A stretch of 8,727 nt of DNA from CAZVEV01 sp964625865 (GTDB lineage Bacteria > Planctomycetota > Phycisphaerae > SM23-33): positions 1 through 8,727 of the forward strand of contig CAZVEV010000270.1 of NCBI GenBank assembly GCA_964625865.1, read 5' to 3'. Every line of letters starts with the position of its first letter. Within the stretch, counting starts at the first letter, position 1. Positions 1 to 5,451 of the stretch are shown piece after piece. The translations under genes and the position numbers were made by a program. Below the pieces are notes generated by a model, which saw only the letters and a program-made list of their open reading frames with translations, was not told the origin of the DNA and did not search any database.

Positions 1-55
1 CCAGGTTTAGGTCCTGGTCCCGAAAGGGGTATGGGTTCGAGTCCCGTCCCTCGCA
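1..55 (+). tRNA. tRNA-Leu (anticodon TAG), 5' part outside window
   Basis: This is the 3' two-thirds of a class II tRNA. The anticodon arm is CCAGG (1-5), loop TTTAGGT (6-12) and CCTGG (13-17), with a perfect 5-bp stem. The anticodon TAG (8-10) reads CUA leucine codons, and G follows it at position 37. A long variable arm (18-29) folds as TCCC/GGGG around a GAAA tetraloop, as expected for leucine tRNA. The T arm is ATGGG-TTCGAGT-CCCGT (31-47). The acceptor 3' strand is CCCTCGC (48-54) with discriminator A55. CCA is not encoded. The D arm and 5' acceptor strand (expected GCGAGGG) lie upstream of the window. Confidence 0.93.
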
Positions 56-56
56 T

Positions 57-85
57 AAAAAAGACCCGTTGTAAGGGTCTTTTTC
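57..85 (+). terminator. Intrinsic terminator of the tRNA-Leu transcript
   Basis: AAGACCC (61-67) pairs with GGGTCTT (75-81) around the 7-nt loop GTTGTAA, and flanking A:T pairs extend the stem to 59/83. A T-run ends it on the plus strand. It starts within a few bases of the tRNA 3' end. The A-run on the other side makes it nearly symmetric, so it could also stop minus-strand transcription arriving from the right. Confidence 0.9.
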
Positions 86-107
86 TTATGTGTTTACGCT
101 TGACACC

Positions 108-284
108 CTATTGTGCTGATCCCGGTAGGGACACTCCGTGCGGGGTGCCCCCCGGACAGATCCCGGCGTGCGGAACTACCGCACCGGGCTCCTGCCTTGG
201 GTCGTGACGGCTGGTCGCTGCGACGCCGTTGTTCGCAGGCTTCTTCGGTACTATGGGGCCGTCTGACTTCCCGCGTTCGTTCAT
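108..284 (-). pseudogene. Remnant of group II intron-encoded protein N-terminus
   Basis: A 58-codon frame starts at ATG 284-282 with residues beginning MNERGKSDGPIVPKKPANN. This resembles the leader segment (G-K-S-D-x-P-I/V-V-P-x-K-P-x-N) that I recall from the start of many group II intron reverse transcriptase/maturases. After about 25 codons the frame runs through domain V and VI and stops at TAG 110-108, so the later residues are not a protein domain. No reverse transcriptase motif (such as YADD) or maturase X domain is present; a full protein would be over 400 residues. An internal deletion of domain IV explains this best. It is probably not translated into anything functional. The family call is from memory of the motif, not from a search. 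Confidence 0.6.
119..191 (-). ncRNA. Group II intron domains V and VI
   Basis: Domain V (191-159, minus strand) starts GAGCCCGGT and ends GCCGGGATC. The arms pair except for one G/A opposition, leaving the AGC catalytic triad at 190-188. A 2-nt AC bulge (169-168) and an upper stem GCGG/CCGC with loop TAGTT follow. Typical domain V is about 34 nt; this one is 33. Domain VI (158-119) folds as CCGG (155-152) with CCGG (125-122), then GGGGCAC (151-145) with GTGTCCC (134-128). The unpaired TA at 127-126 places A126 as branch-point adenosine, 8 nt from the predicted 3' splice site. A canonical domain V would have a GNRA-like tetraloop and a G-U at the triad, so some decay or class variation is possible. 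Confidence 0.75.
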
Positions 285-341
285 CGCCGTCTTGCTCCCG
301 TAGGATTCACGGCGCGGACCGCGGCGCCATCACCGCCGCGG
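119..341 (-). mobile_element. Group II intron remnant (3' part), truncated by assembly gap
   Basis: Read on the minus strand, this stretch has the order of a group II intron 3' half. A hairpin (314-309 ACGGCG region with 290-285) carries a CCTACGGGAGC-type loop resembling domain III. A start codon and a short piece of an intron-encoded protein N-terminus (284-about 200) sit in the domain IV position. A domain V hairpin (191-159) and a domain VI hairpin (158-119) follow. The predicted intron ends in AT at 120-119, matching the AY 3'-end rule. Domains I-II and the GTGYG 5' end are not visible: the N run starts at 342, and the sequence beyond it shows no match. The reverse transcriptase body is deleted. 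The structure is seen in the sequence; the family assignment rests on recall of group II domain V/VI consensus. The element is probably immobile unless helped in trans. Confidence 0.75.
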
Positions 342-351
342 NNNNNNNNNN
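342..351. other. Assembly gap (10 N)
   Basis: Ten N bases. The round number suggests a scaffolding placeholder, so the true distance is unknown. The gap truncates the group II intron on its 5' side and is bordered on the right by a 13-T run. Confidence 0.98.
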
Positions 352-416
352 TTTTTTTTTTTTTCGGGGGTGTTGGGGCCGGGGTTGTTTTGGGTTTTTT
401 TTTTTCCCCCCGCCCT
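352..416. repeat. A-free low-complexity tract beside the gap
   Basis: On the plus strand, 65 bases contain no A. T13 (352-364) and T11 (395-405) flank a G/T-rich block of G4-G5 runs, followed by C6 (406-411). Composition is unlike anything else in the window. It may be low-quality read-end sequence kept at a contig edge, or a genuine homopolymer tract that broke the assembly. Confidence 0.85.
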
Positions 417-592
417 ACCCTGGCCAGACCCCTCCAGAACGCCCGAGGCCGCGGCCTCAGCGACGATCCGCCTTTCGGAGGGGTAAGGGTCGTTTTCACC
501 GCCCGAGGGCGGCCAGGGGGCGGCTACGGGTGTTGGCCGGCGTGAGGCCGCAGCCCCCACTCCGCCGGCCACCGGCCCCAACGCGGCGATCC
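417..592. other. Gene-free GC-rich interval downstream of the GT2 gene
   Basis: I see no credible gene here. It contains a perfect 14-base palindrome at 445-458 (GAGGCC-GC-GGCCTC). It also contains an 8-bp stem GGCCGGCG (535-542) with CGCCGGCC (563-570) around a 20-base loop, about 22 bases past the GT2 stop. Neither is followed by a T-run on the minus strand, so neither is a standard intrinsic terminator. The second could still mark the mRNA 3' end. Confidence 0.5.
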
Positions 593-2122
593 CTACTTGA
601 TCCGATTCTCAGCCGGCAGGGCCTCGTCAGTGAGGACCTTGCTACCCGCGTTCTCCGTTCGGAAACTCAGGACCGAGACGTACAAGAAGCCGAACGTGAA
701 GATCAGGAGGAACGGGGTCAGCGCCACCGACCGCAGATCCAACGCTGACAGAAGCATGCACGCAAACATGTACATGCCGCAGAGCAATTCGACCCAGGGC
801 ACCCAGTTGCCCTTTCGCTTCTTCCTGACCTGCTCGACGACCGCGCCTTGCTGTTCCTGGTCGCCGAACTTCGGCGTACGGACGAACCCGCTCTTCTTGC
901 CGATCAGCGCCTCGATGACCGCCTTGGTGTTCGACACGCACAGGCCGACGCCCAGGGCCATCATGAACGGCATGTACTTCATGACGATGCGCCAGTTCTT
1001 GGTCAGTTCAACCTGGCTTGCGGTGTAGAAGACAGCCGCCGACATGGTGGCCATCGAGAAGATCGTCATGTCGAACAGGCTCCGCCAGACCGACCCGGAG
1101 TCGATGGGGACGCACTGGAGGTACATCGCGGGGAACATCAGCACCACGAGCATCATCATGTACAGGTGCAGCGTGAAGCCGGTCAGGTGGAAGAAGGCCT
1201 CGATCTTGACCTTCAGCGGGGCCTTGCTCAGCCAGACGCGGGGCAGGAGCTTCAGGGCGTTCTGCGCCCCGCCCTTGGTCCAGCGGAACTGCTGGGCCTT
1301 GAAGGCGTTCATCACCGGCGGCAGCTCCGCCGGGGCCGTCAGGTCCGGAAGGAAGACGAACTTCCACCCCTTCAACTGGGCGCGGTACGACAGGTCGAGG
1401 TCTTCGGTCAGCGTATCGTGGTGCCACCCGCCGGCATCCTGGATGGCGCTGACGCGCCACGTGCCGGCCGTCCCGTTGAAGCTCATGAACCGCTCGCTGC
1501 GGTTACGGGCGACGTGCTCAATGGCAAAGTGTCCGTCCAGGAAGATCGCCTGGCTGCGCGTGAGCATGCTGTCTTCGCGGTTGATGTGGTCCCATCGCGT
1601 CTGGACGACGCAGACCTTGGGATCGGTGAAGTACTGGACCGATCGCTTGAGCATGGACGGCTCGGGGACGAAGTCGGCATCGAAGATCGTCACGAACTCA
1701 CCGGTGGCCGTCTCCAGCCCGTTGGCCAGTGCACCGGCCTTGTACCCCTCGCGGTTCGTGCGGTGGATGTACTCGATATCGAAACCGCGTGCGCGGACGT
1801 CTTCGACGGCCTGGCGGGCGATTTCGACCGTATCGTCCGTGCTGTCGTCGAGGACCTGGATCTGGAGTTTCTCGCGCGGATAGTCGATCTCGCACGTCTT
1901 CTCTATGATCCGCCTGGCCACCAGACGCTCGTTGAACATCGGCAGTTGGATGGTCACCGCGGGCAGTTCGTCGAATTGCCCCGCCGGCTTGGGCGTCTTC
2001 TTGCGGTGGCGATAGTACAAGTACACGATCACGTACCGGTGCAGGCCGTACAGCGAGACCATCACCAGTGAGAAGGTGTACACCGTTATCAGGACAGCTT
2101 GTCCGAATTCAGCCCAATCCAT
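593..2122 (-). CDS. Membrane-bound processive glycosyltransferase, family GT2 (cellulose synthase-like)
   Basis: This 509-residue enzyme is predicted to transfer sugars from a nucleotide sugar to a growing glycan or glycolipid at the inner membrane. One N-terminal membrane segment (about 10-35) precedes a cytoplasmic GT-A domain. It carries the motif set of processive GT2 enzymes: DD at 92-93, DAD at 148-150, TED at 239-241 and QQFRW at 277-281. Further hydrophobic segments lie at roughly 305-335, 350-370, 383-403, 440-463 and 467-487. The FNGTAGTWR stretch (215-223) recalls CslA/mannan- or glucan-synthase-like bacterial proteins. No PilZ domain is visible. I chose ATG at 2122-2120 because the 35 upstream in-frame residues translate the leader hairpins and look noncoding; an AGGA lies 12 nt upstream. 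It has its own promoter and structured leader. The sugar and product are unknown. Confidence 0.88.
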   Translation of the reverse strand: MDWAEFGQAVLITVYTFSLVMVSLYGLHRYVIVYLYYRHRKKTPKPAGQFDELPAVTIQLPMFNERLVARRIIEKTCEIDYPREKLQIQVLDDSTDDTVEIARQAVEDVRARGFDIEYIHRTNREGYKAGALANGLETATGEFVTIFDADFVPEPSMLKRSVQYFTDPKVCVVQTRWDHINREDSMLTRSQAIFLDGHFAIEHVARNRSERFMSFNGTAGTWRVSAIQDAGGWHHDTLTEDLDLSYRAQLKGWKFVFLPDLTAPAELPPVMNAFKAQQFRWTKGGAQNALKLLPRVWLSKAPLKVKIEAFFHLTGFTLHLYMMMLVVLMFPAMYLQCVPIDSGSVWRSLFDMTIFSMATMSAAVFYTASQVELTKNWRIVMKYMPFMMALGVGLCVSNTKAVIEALIGKKSGFVRTPKFGDQEQQGAVVEQVRKKRKGNWVPWVELLCGMYMFACMLLSALDLRSVALTPFLLIFTFGFLYVSVLSFRTENAGSKVLTDEALPAENRIK

Positions 2123-2144
2123 AAGCTCGTGATATCCTGTTTGT

Positions 2145-2170
2145 GGTCGGTCCCCGCGGGTGAGCCGACC
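2145..2170 (-). other. Second leader hairpin upstream of the GT2 start
   Basis: GGTCGG (2145-2150) pairs perfectly with CCGACC (2165-2170) around a 14-base loop. It lies between the leader terminator and the AGGA ribosome-binding candidate at 2135-2138. No T-run follows it, so it is not a terminator. It may affect translation or mRNA stability. Confidence 0.45.
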
Positions 2171-2177
2171 GAATGCC

Positions 2178-2210
2178 CAAACAAAAACCGGCGGGCTCTG
2201 CCCACCCGCC
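2178..2210 (-). terminator. Intrinsic terminator inside the GT2 leader
   Basis: On the minus strand GGCGGG (2210-2205) pairs with CCCGCC (2195-2190) around a 9-base loop and is followed by GGTTTTTGTTTGGG. It lies about 50 bases past the predicted transcription start and 55 bases before the GT2 start codon. It would stop transcripts before the gene unless bypassed. Confidence 0.75.
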
Positions 2211-2264
2211 TTCCGCACGGCTCGCACCGTGCCCGCCAGTACAACGGAAGGCCATCAATCCGGT

Positions 2265-2294
2265 ATTATACGACAGCGCCGACGAGGTGGTCAA
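2265..2294 (-). promoter_or_regulatory. Sigma-70-type promoter for the GT2 leader
   Basis: On the minus strand, TTGACC (2294-2289) and a perfect TATAAT (2270-2265) are separated by 18 bases. Transcription would start near A2259. It is the best promoter match I found in the window. It sits in the gap between the HIT stop (2348) and the GT2 start (2122), so GT2 can be expressed separately from HIT. Confidence 0.8.
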
Positions 2295-2347
2295 GCCCCT
2301 GTTAAGAGTTCGTTCACTGTTTCGTCCACCAGGTCGGTCACGGCCCC

Positions 2348-2767
2348 TCAGGCGAGGTGGCCTCGAATGGCCTGGGCCAACTCATCCATCCGCCCGGGCG
2401 GGTAGTCCCCCGCCGGCCAGTTGAACGTGAACGCATCACCTGGGTTGCGCGGAATCAGGTGGAAGTGGACATGCATCACGAGTTGCCCCGCAACGCGCCC
2501 GTTGTTCTGGAGCACATTGAGCCCCTCGCTGCCCGTTGCGGCACGAACGGCCCGTGCGACGGCAGGCAGGTTCGCCAACGTGCTCGCGGCATCCTGCGGA
2601 GGCAGGTCCTCTATGGAGGCGGCATGGGTCTTCGGTATCAGCAGCACGTGTCCGTCAGCCACCGGGCCGATGTCCATAAACGCAATGCACGCATCGTCTT
2701 CGAACACCTTGGTCGCTGGAATCTCCCCCGCGACGATCTTGCAGAAAATGCAGTCGGACTCAGCCAT
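2348..2767 (-). CDS. HIT-family (histidine triad) nucleotide-binding protein, Hint-like
   Basis: This 139-residue cytosolic protein has the size of Hint/HIT hydrolases, which cleave AMP from phosphoramidate or acyl-adenylate substrates. The histidine triad is HVHFHLIP with His99, His101 and His103; the middle His is the expected nucleophile. CIFC (Cys6, Cys9) with His48 and His99 matches the zinc site of zinc-binding HIT proteins. The NGRVAGQ stretch (89-95) precedes the triad as is usual. I chose ATG 2767-2765 because AAGGGGA lies about 9-10 nt upstream. A GTG six codons earlier would place that ribosome-binding site inside the gene. It follows rplQ after a hairpin, 119 bases downstream, so it may be read by leaky read-through or from a promoter I cannot identify. 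The true substrate is unknown. Confidence 0.92.
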   Translation of the reverse strand: MAESDCIFCKIVAGEIPATKVFEDDACIAFMDIGPVADGHVLLIPKTHAASIEDLPPQDAASTLANLPAVARAVRAATGSEGLNVLQNNGRVAGQLVMHVHFHLIPRNPGDAFTFNWPAGDYPPGRMDELAQAIRGHLA

Positions 2768-2825
2768 CGGTGATGTCCCCTTCACTCAGTGCCGCCACGA
2801 ATCGGCGACCGCCTGTAATGTACAA

Positions 2826-2845
2826 GGGCGGACAGAAGTCCGCCC
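2826..2845 (-). terminator. Hairpin closing the ribosomal-protein operon
   Basis: GGGCGGAC (2826-2833) and GTCCGCCC (2838-2845) form a perfect 8-bp stem with a 4-base loop, 41 bases past the rplQ stop. The minus-strand sequence after it, TTGTACATT, is only moderately T-rich. It is either a weak or leaky terminator, or a 3'-end stabilising hairpin before the HIT gene. Confidence 0.65.
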
Positions 2846-2886
2846 TGTGTCCAAGCCGACCCCGTCAGGGCCGGGAGATTATCTGA

Positions 2887-3597
2887 TCAGTCCTTGGCCT
2901 CGTCCGCGTCTTCGCCTTCGGGCGCCGCGGCCTCATCTTCTGCCCGAGCGTCCTCGTCAGCCGGGGCCTCTTCCTCGGCGGGAGTCTCGTCCTCAACCGG
3001 GGCCTCAGCGTCGGCTTGCTCCTGGTCCGCCACGGGGGCCTCGTCGACGGCTTCGGTCTCCTCGGGACCATCCTGTCCCTCGTCGACGTCATCCTCCTGG
3101 CCTCGTGCGGCCCGTTGGGCCTTGGAGGCGGCCTGGATCATCTTGGCCGCCCGCGCCCTACGCTTGGTCGAACCGGGCTTTCCGCCCGAGCGTTCGGCCG
3201 ACTCTTCCTCGACCAGTTGCAGGAGCACCTGGACGCCCGAATCACCGATTCGGCGATCAGACAGGCGGATGATCCGCGTATAGCCGCCCGGCCTGTCCGC
3301 GTAGCGCGGCGCGATGTCGTCGAAGAGTTTCTGCACCACGGTCTGCCCCACGTCCTGGCCGTCCGCGTCGCAGATCCTGCGGTCCTGCAGCCTGGAGATG
3401 ACCAGGCGCCGAGCGTGCAAGTCGCCCTTGCGCGCGATGGTGATAAGCTTCTCCACAAACCGCCGCACATCCTTGGCTTTGGGTTCGGTGGTGCGAACGG
3501 CCCCGTGCTCGAACAGCGAGGCAGCGAGGTTTCGCCGCATCGCCAGCCGATGGCTGGGCGATCGCCCAAGATGTTTTCCGGAAACGCGGTGACGCAT
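2887..3597 (-). CDS. rplQ: 50S ribosomal protein L17 with long acidic C-terminal tail
   Basis: L17 is a large-subunit protein near the peptide exit tunnel. Residues 1-131 are the conserved core, beginning MRHRVSGKHLGRSPSHR, with the TEPKAKDVRRFVEKLIT stretch and a GGYTRI motif (104-109). Bacterial L17 is usually about 115-130 residues; this one has 236. The extra part has two zones: a basic segment (about 140-166, many Lys/Arg) and a low-complexity acidic segment (167-236) in which nearly half the residues are Asp or Glu, mixed with Ala and Pro. The frame is open and closes at TGA, so I see no frameshift. AGAAGG lies 7 bases before the ATG. The gene follows rpoA by 63 bases and is last in the operon. 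Confidence 0.95.
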   Translation of the reverse strand: MRHRVSGKHLGRSPSHRLAMRRNLAASLFEHGAVRTTEPKAKDVRRFVEKLITIARKGDLHARRLVISRLQDRRICDADGQDVGQTVVQKLFDDIAPRYADRPGGYTRIIRLSDRRIGDSGVQVLLQLVEEESAERSGGKPGSTKRRARAAKMIQAASKAQRAARGQEDDVDEGQDGPEETEAVDEAPVADQEQADAEAPVEDETPAEEEAPADEDARAEDEAAAPEGEDADEAKD

Positions 3598-3642
3598 GGT
3601 GCAACCTTCTCACTAGGGTGTTTTCAGAATCGTTCGTCCGTT

Positions 3643-3658
3643 TCTGGCCTCTGCCAGA
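3643..3658 (-). other. Intercistronic hairpin between rpoA and rplQ
   Basis: TCTGGC (3643-3648) pairs with GCCAGA (3653-3658) around a 4-base loop, immediately after the rpoA stop codon. No T-run follows on the minus strand, so it is not a terminator. It may protect the upstream mRNA end or mark a processing point. Confidence 0.5.
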
Positions 3659-3660
3659 GA

Positions 3661-4722
3661 TCAGTCCTCTTTGCCTTCGCCGTCGTCTTCCTCTTCGCCG
3701 TCGCCGCCGTTGTCCAGCACGAGAACGACCGGCTCGGGCAGAACCACGTTCATGCCGAGAGACAGGCCCAGATCCTCAAGCTTACGCTTCACTTCACGCA
3801 GCGACGTCTTGCCGAAGCTGCGAATCTTCAGCAGTTCGCTCTCGGTCAACGTCACGAGTTGGCCAACCGTCTCGAGCTGTGCGCCTTCGAGGCAGTTGTT
3901 CGACCGGACCGACAGTTCCAGTTCGTGCAGGCTCATTCTGAGCTTGCGCTGCAGTTCGACGTCGACTTCCTGGCCTACTTCGGCCTGGCCGGACTCGACA
4001 ATCTGCTCGCCAAGCTCGAAGTACTGAACGAACGGATTGAGGTGCTTGCGAAGGATCTTCGCCGCCTCGACCATCGCCATCTCCGGCGTGATCGTCCCGT
4101 TGGTCCAGACCTCGAGAATCAGCCGGTCGTAGTTGGTCTTCTGCCCGACGCGCGTGTCCTCGGTGACGTACCGCACCCGCCGAACCGGCGAATACGACGC
4201 GTCGGTCGGGATCACGTCGACTTCCTGGTCTTCTTCGTCGTCGACCAGATCGGCTGCCGGGACAAACCCGCGACCGGTCTCTACCGTCAACTCCATGTCG
4301 AACGCGACGTCATCGGTCAGCGTTGCGATGTGGAGATCGCCGTTCATGATCTCGACGGCCGGGTCGGCCTCGATCATGCTCGCCGTGACCGGCCCGGCGA
4401 CCTCGCTGTGGAGACGCAGGACCTTCGGGCCGTCGCTGTGGCATTTGACGATCAGTCGCTTGACCGCAAGGATGATGTCCGTGACATCTTCCTTCACGCC
4501 TTTGATCGCCATGAACTCATGCGATGCCTTGGCCATCTTGACGCTCGTGACCGCCGCGCCTTCCAGACTGCTGAGCAGGATCCGCCTCAGCGCGTTGCCC
4601 ACGGTTATCCCGAAGCCGCGCTCGAACGGCTCGACCGTGAACCGGCCGTACGTAGGCGTGGAGACTGCTTGATCGTTGATTACCCGTGTCGGCAACTCAA
4701 GACCGCGCCACCTGATTCGCAT
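3661..4722 (-). CDS. rpoA: DNA-directed RNA polymerase subunit alpha
   Basis: Alpha dimerises to nucleate RNA polymerase assembly and contacts upstream promoter DNA and activators. The N-terminal domain (1 to about 235) has the hallmark GNALRRILLSSLEG (42-55) used in dimer and beta contact. A linker with Glu/Gln-rich sequence follows. The C-terminal domain (about 267-324) has the SVRSNNCLE motif, in which Arg273 and Asn276 match the DNA-contact residues of other alpha subunits, and the IRSFGKTSL helix-hairpin-helix. Length is 353 residues against the usual 310-330. The excess is an acidic tail (about 339-353), an echo of the L17 tail next door. GGAGG lies 9 bases upstream of the ATG. It is cotranscribed with rpsD upstream (62-base gap) and rplQ downstream. 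Confidence 0.98.
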   Translation of the reverse strand: MRIRWRGLELPTRVINDQAVSTPTYGRFTVEPFERGFGITVGNALRRILLSSLEGAAVTSVKMAKASHEFMAIKGVKEDVTDIILAVKRLIVKCHSDGPKVLRLHSEVAGPVTASMIEADPAVEIMNGDLHIATLTDDVAFDMELTVETGRGFVPAADLVDDEEDQEVDVIPTDASYSPVRRVRYVTEDTRVGQKTNYDRLILEVWTNGTITPEMAMVEAAKILRKHLNPFVQYFELGEQIVESGQAEVGQEVDVELQRKLRMSLHELELSVRSNNCLEGAQLETVGQLVTLTESELLKIRSFGKTSLREVKRKLEDLGLSLGMNVVLPEPVVLVLDNGGDGEEEDDGEGKED

Positions 4723-4772
4723 TTATCTCTGCCTCCGTCCTTTCGGATCGATAAGGGTTCTTGTTTGTGGTT

Positions 4773-4799
4773 CTGTGCACCGGCCTATTGGCTGCACAG
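4773..4799 (-). other. Hairpin overlapping the rpsD stop codon
   Basis: CTGTGCA (4773-4779) and TGCACAG (4793-4799) are perfect 7-base complements. An inner GCC/GGC stem (4783-4785 with 4790-4792) caps it around loop TATT, with a 3-base bulge. The rpsD TAG (4785-4787) lies in the inner stem and loop. There is no T-run after it, so it is not a terminator. Confidence 0.5.
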
Positions 4800-5417
4800 T
4801 TCGACAATAAGCTGTTCTTCAACCGGGATCGTCACGTCATCGCGCGTGGGCATGGCGATGATCTCGGCGTCGAGCTTGGCCATGTCCAGCTTGAGCCAAT
4901 TCTGCACGTGCGGATCACCGAGTTCTTCGAGGCTCTCTCGCACGAGTTTCTTCGAACGATCCGAGTCCTTGACGGTGATCTTGTCGCCGACGCGAACGAG
5001 GTAGCTGGCGATGCTCACACGGCGTCCATTAATATGGATGTGCCCATGACTTATCACTTGCCGTGCCGCCGACCGCGAAGGGGCGAACCCCAGCTTGAAC
5101 ACCACGTTGTCGAGGCGGCGTTCCAGCAGACTCAGCAGCGCCGCGCCGGTATTGCCCTTGACCCGCTCGGCCAACTGGAAATACTTGCGGAACTGCTTCT
5201 CGTACGTGCCGTAATACCGCTTGACCTTCTGCTTCTCGCGGAGGCGAAGTCGGTACTCGCTGCCCCTTCCGCGCCGCCAGCCATGCTGGCCCGGCGGGAA
5301 GTTGCGCCACTGGCGCTCCATGGGGCACTTGGCCGATTCGCACCGAGCACCCTTGAGCATCAACTTGATGCCTTCTCTGCGACAAAGCCTGCAGGATGGA
5401 CCCGTGTAACGTCCCAT
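4785..5417 (-). CDS. rpsD: 30S ribosomal protein S4, zinc-binding form
   Basis: S4 is a primary 16S rRNA binder that nucleates small-subunit body assembly; in several bacteria it also represses its own operon. The 210 residues match the usual 200-210. The N-terminus carries Cys9, Cys12, Cys26 and Cys31 (CxxC-13-CxxxxC), the zinc-binding C+ form. FPPGQHG (40-46) is a family signature. The S4 RNA-binding domain covers about 98-160, with RRLDNVVFKLGFA and the ARQVISHGHIHINGRRV motif. AGGAG lies upstream of the ATG. The gap after rpsK is 34 bases. The stop codon lies inside a hairpin before rpoA. Confidence 0.98.
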   Translation of the reverse strand: MGRYTGPSCRLCRREGIKLMLKGARCESAKCPMERQWRNFPPGQHGWRRGRGSEYRLRLREKQKVKRYYGTYEKQFRKYFQLAERVKGNTGAALLSLLERRLDNVVFKLGFAPSRSAARQVISHGHIHINGRRVSIASYLVRVGDKITVKDSDRSKKLVRESLEELGDPHVQNWLKLDMAKLDAEIIAMPTRDDVTIPVEEQLIVELCSQ

Positions 5418-5451
5418 GTTCTGTTACGCTCCTGTTTCTGCGTTCGCGCCG

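Larger units (their letters stand above)
2123..2259 (-). ncRNA. Structured leader or small RNA upstream of the GT2 gene (candidate attenuator)
   Basis: Transcription from the promoter at 2265-2294 should begin near 2259, giving a leader of about 137 nt. In minus-strand order it can form an outer stem GCCTTCCG (2252-2245) with CGGAAGGC (2215-2208) that encloses CACGG/CCGTG (2231-2227 with 2220-2216). It then forms a terminator hairpin (2210-2190) with a T-tract, and a last hairpin GGTCGG/CCGACC (2170-2145). The outer stem and the terminator share bases 2208-2210. In addition GGCGGGC (2237-2231) is a perfect 7-base complement of the terminator 3' arm (2196-2190). These helices are therefore mutually exclusive, as in an attenuator. 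It could instead be a free RNA of about 75-80 nt ending at the terminator. I recognise no known riboswitch class. Confidence 0.5.

Noticed and set aside
100..128. TTGACA at 100-105 on the plus strand as a promoter
   Set aside because: At 16-18 bases spacing there is no -10 box (the sequence is CGGTAG-like), it lies just past the tRNA terminator, and no plus-strand gene follows.
113..748. A 211-codon plus-strand frame running through the N run
   Set aside because: It reads across the gap and homopolymers and is antisense to the intron remnant and the GT2 3' end. No domain is visible.
848..2071. A 407-codon open frame on the plus strand
   Set aside because: It is antisense to the GT2 gene, which carries all the expected catalytic motifs. 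The plus-strand product is low-complexity His/Asp/Arg/Leu-rich without domains.
2123..2227. Longer 544-residue start for the GT2 protein
   Set aside because: The extra 35 residues translate the terminator and leader hairpins and do not resemble the N-terminus of the family. ATG at 2122 directly precedes the first membrane segment.
2208..2259. Leader RNA as a signal recognition particle RNA (GGAAGG motif)
   Set aside because: Only the short GGAAGG string matches. The conserved SRP stem around it and the GCAGC side are absent.
3016..5004. A 662-codon open frame on the plus strand
   Set aside because: It lies antisense to rplQ, rpoA and part of rpsD, which are certain genes. Its residues show no family motif; high G+C codon use keeps the antisense frame open.
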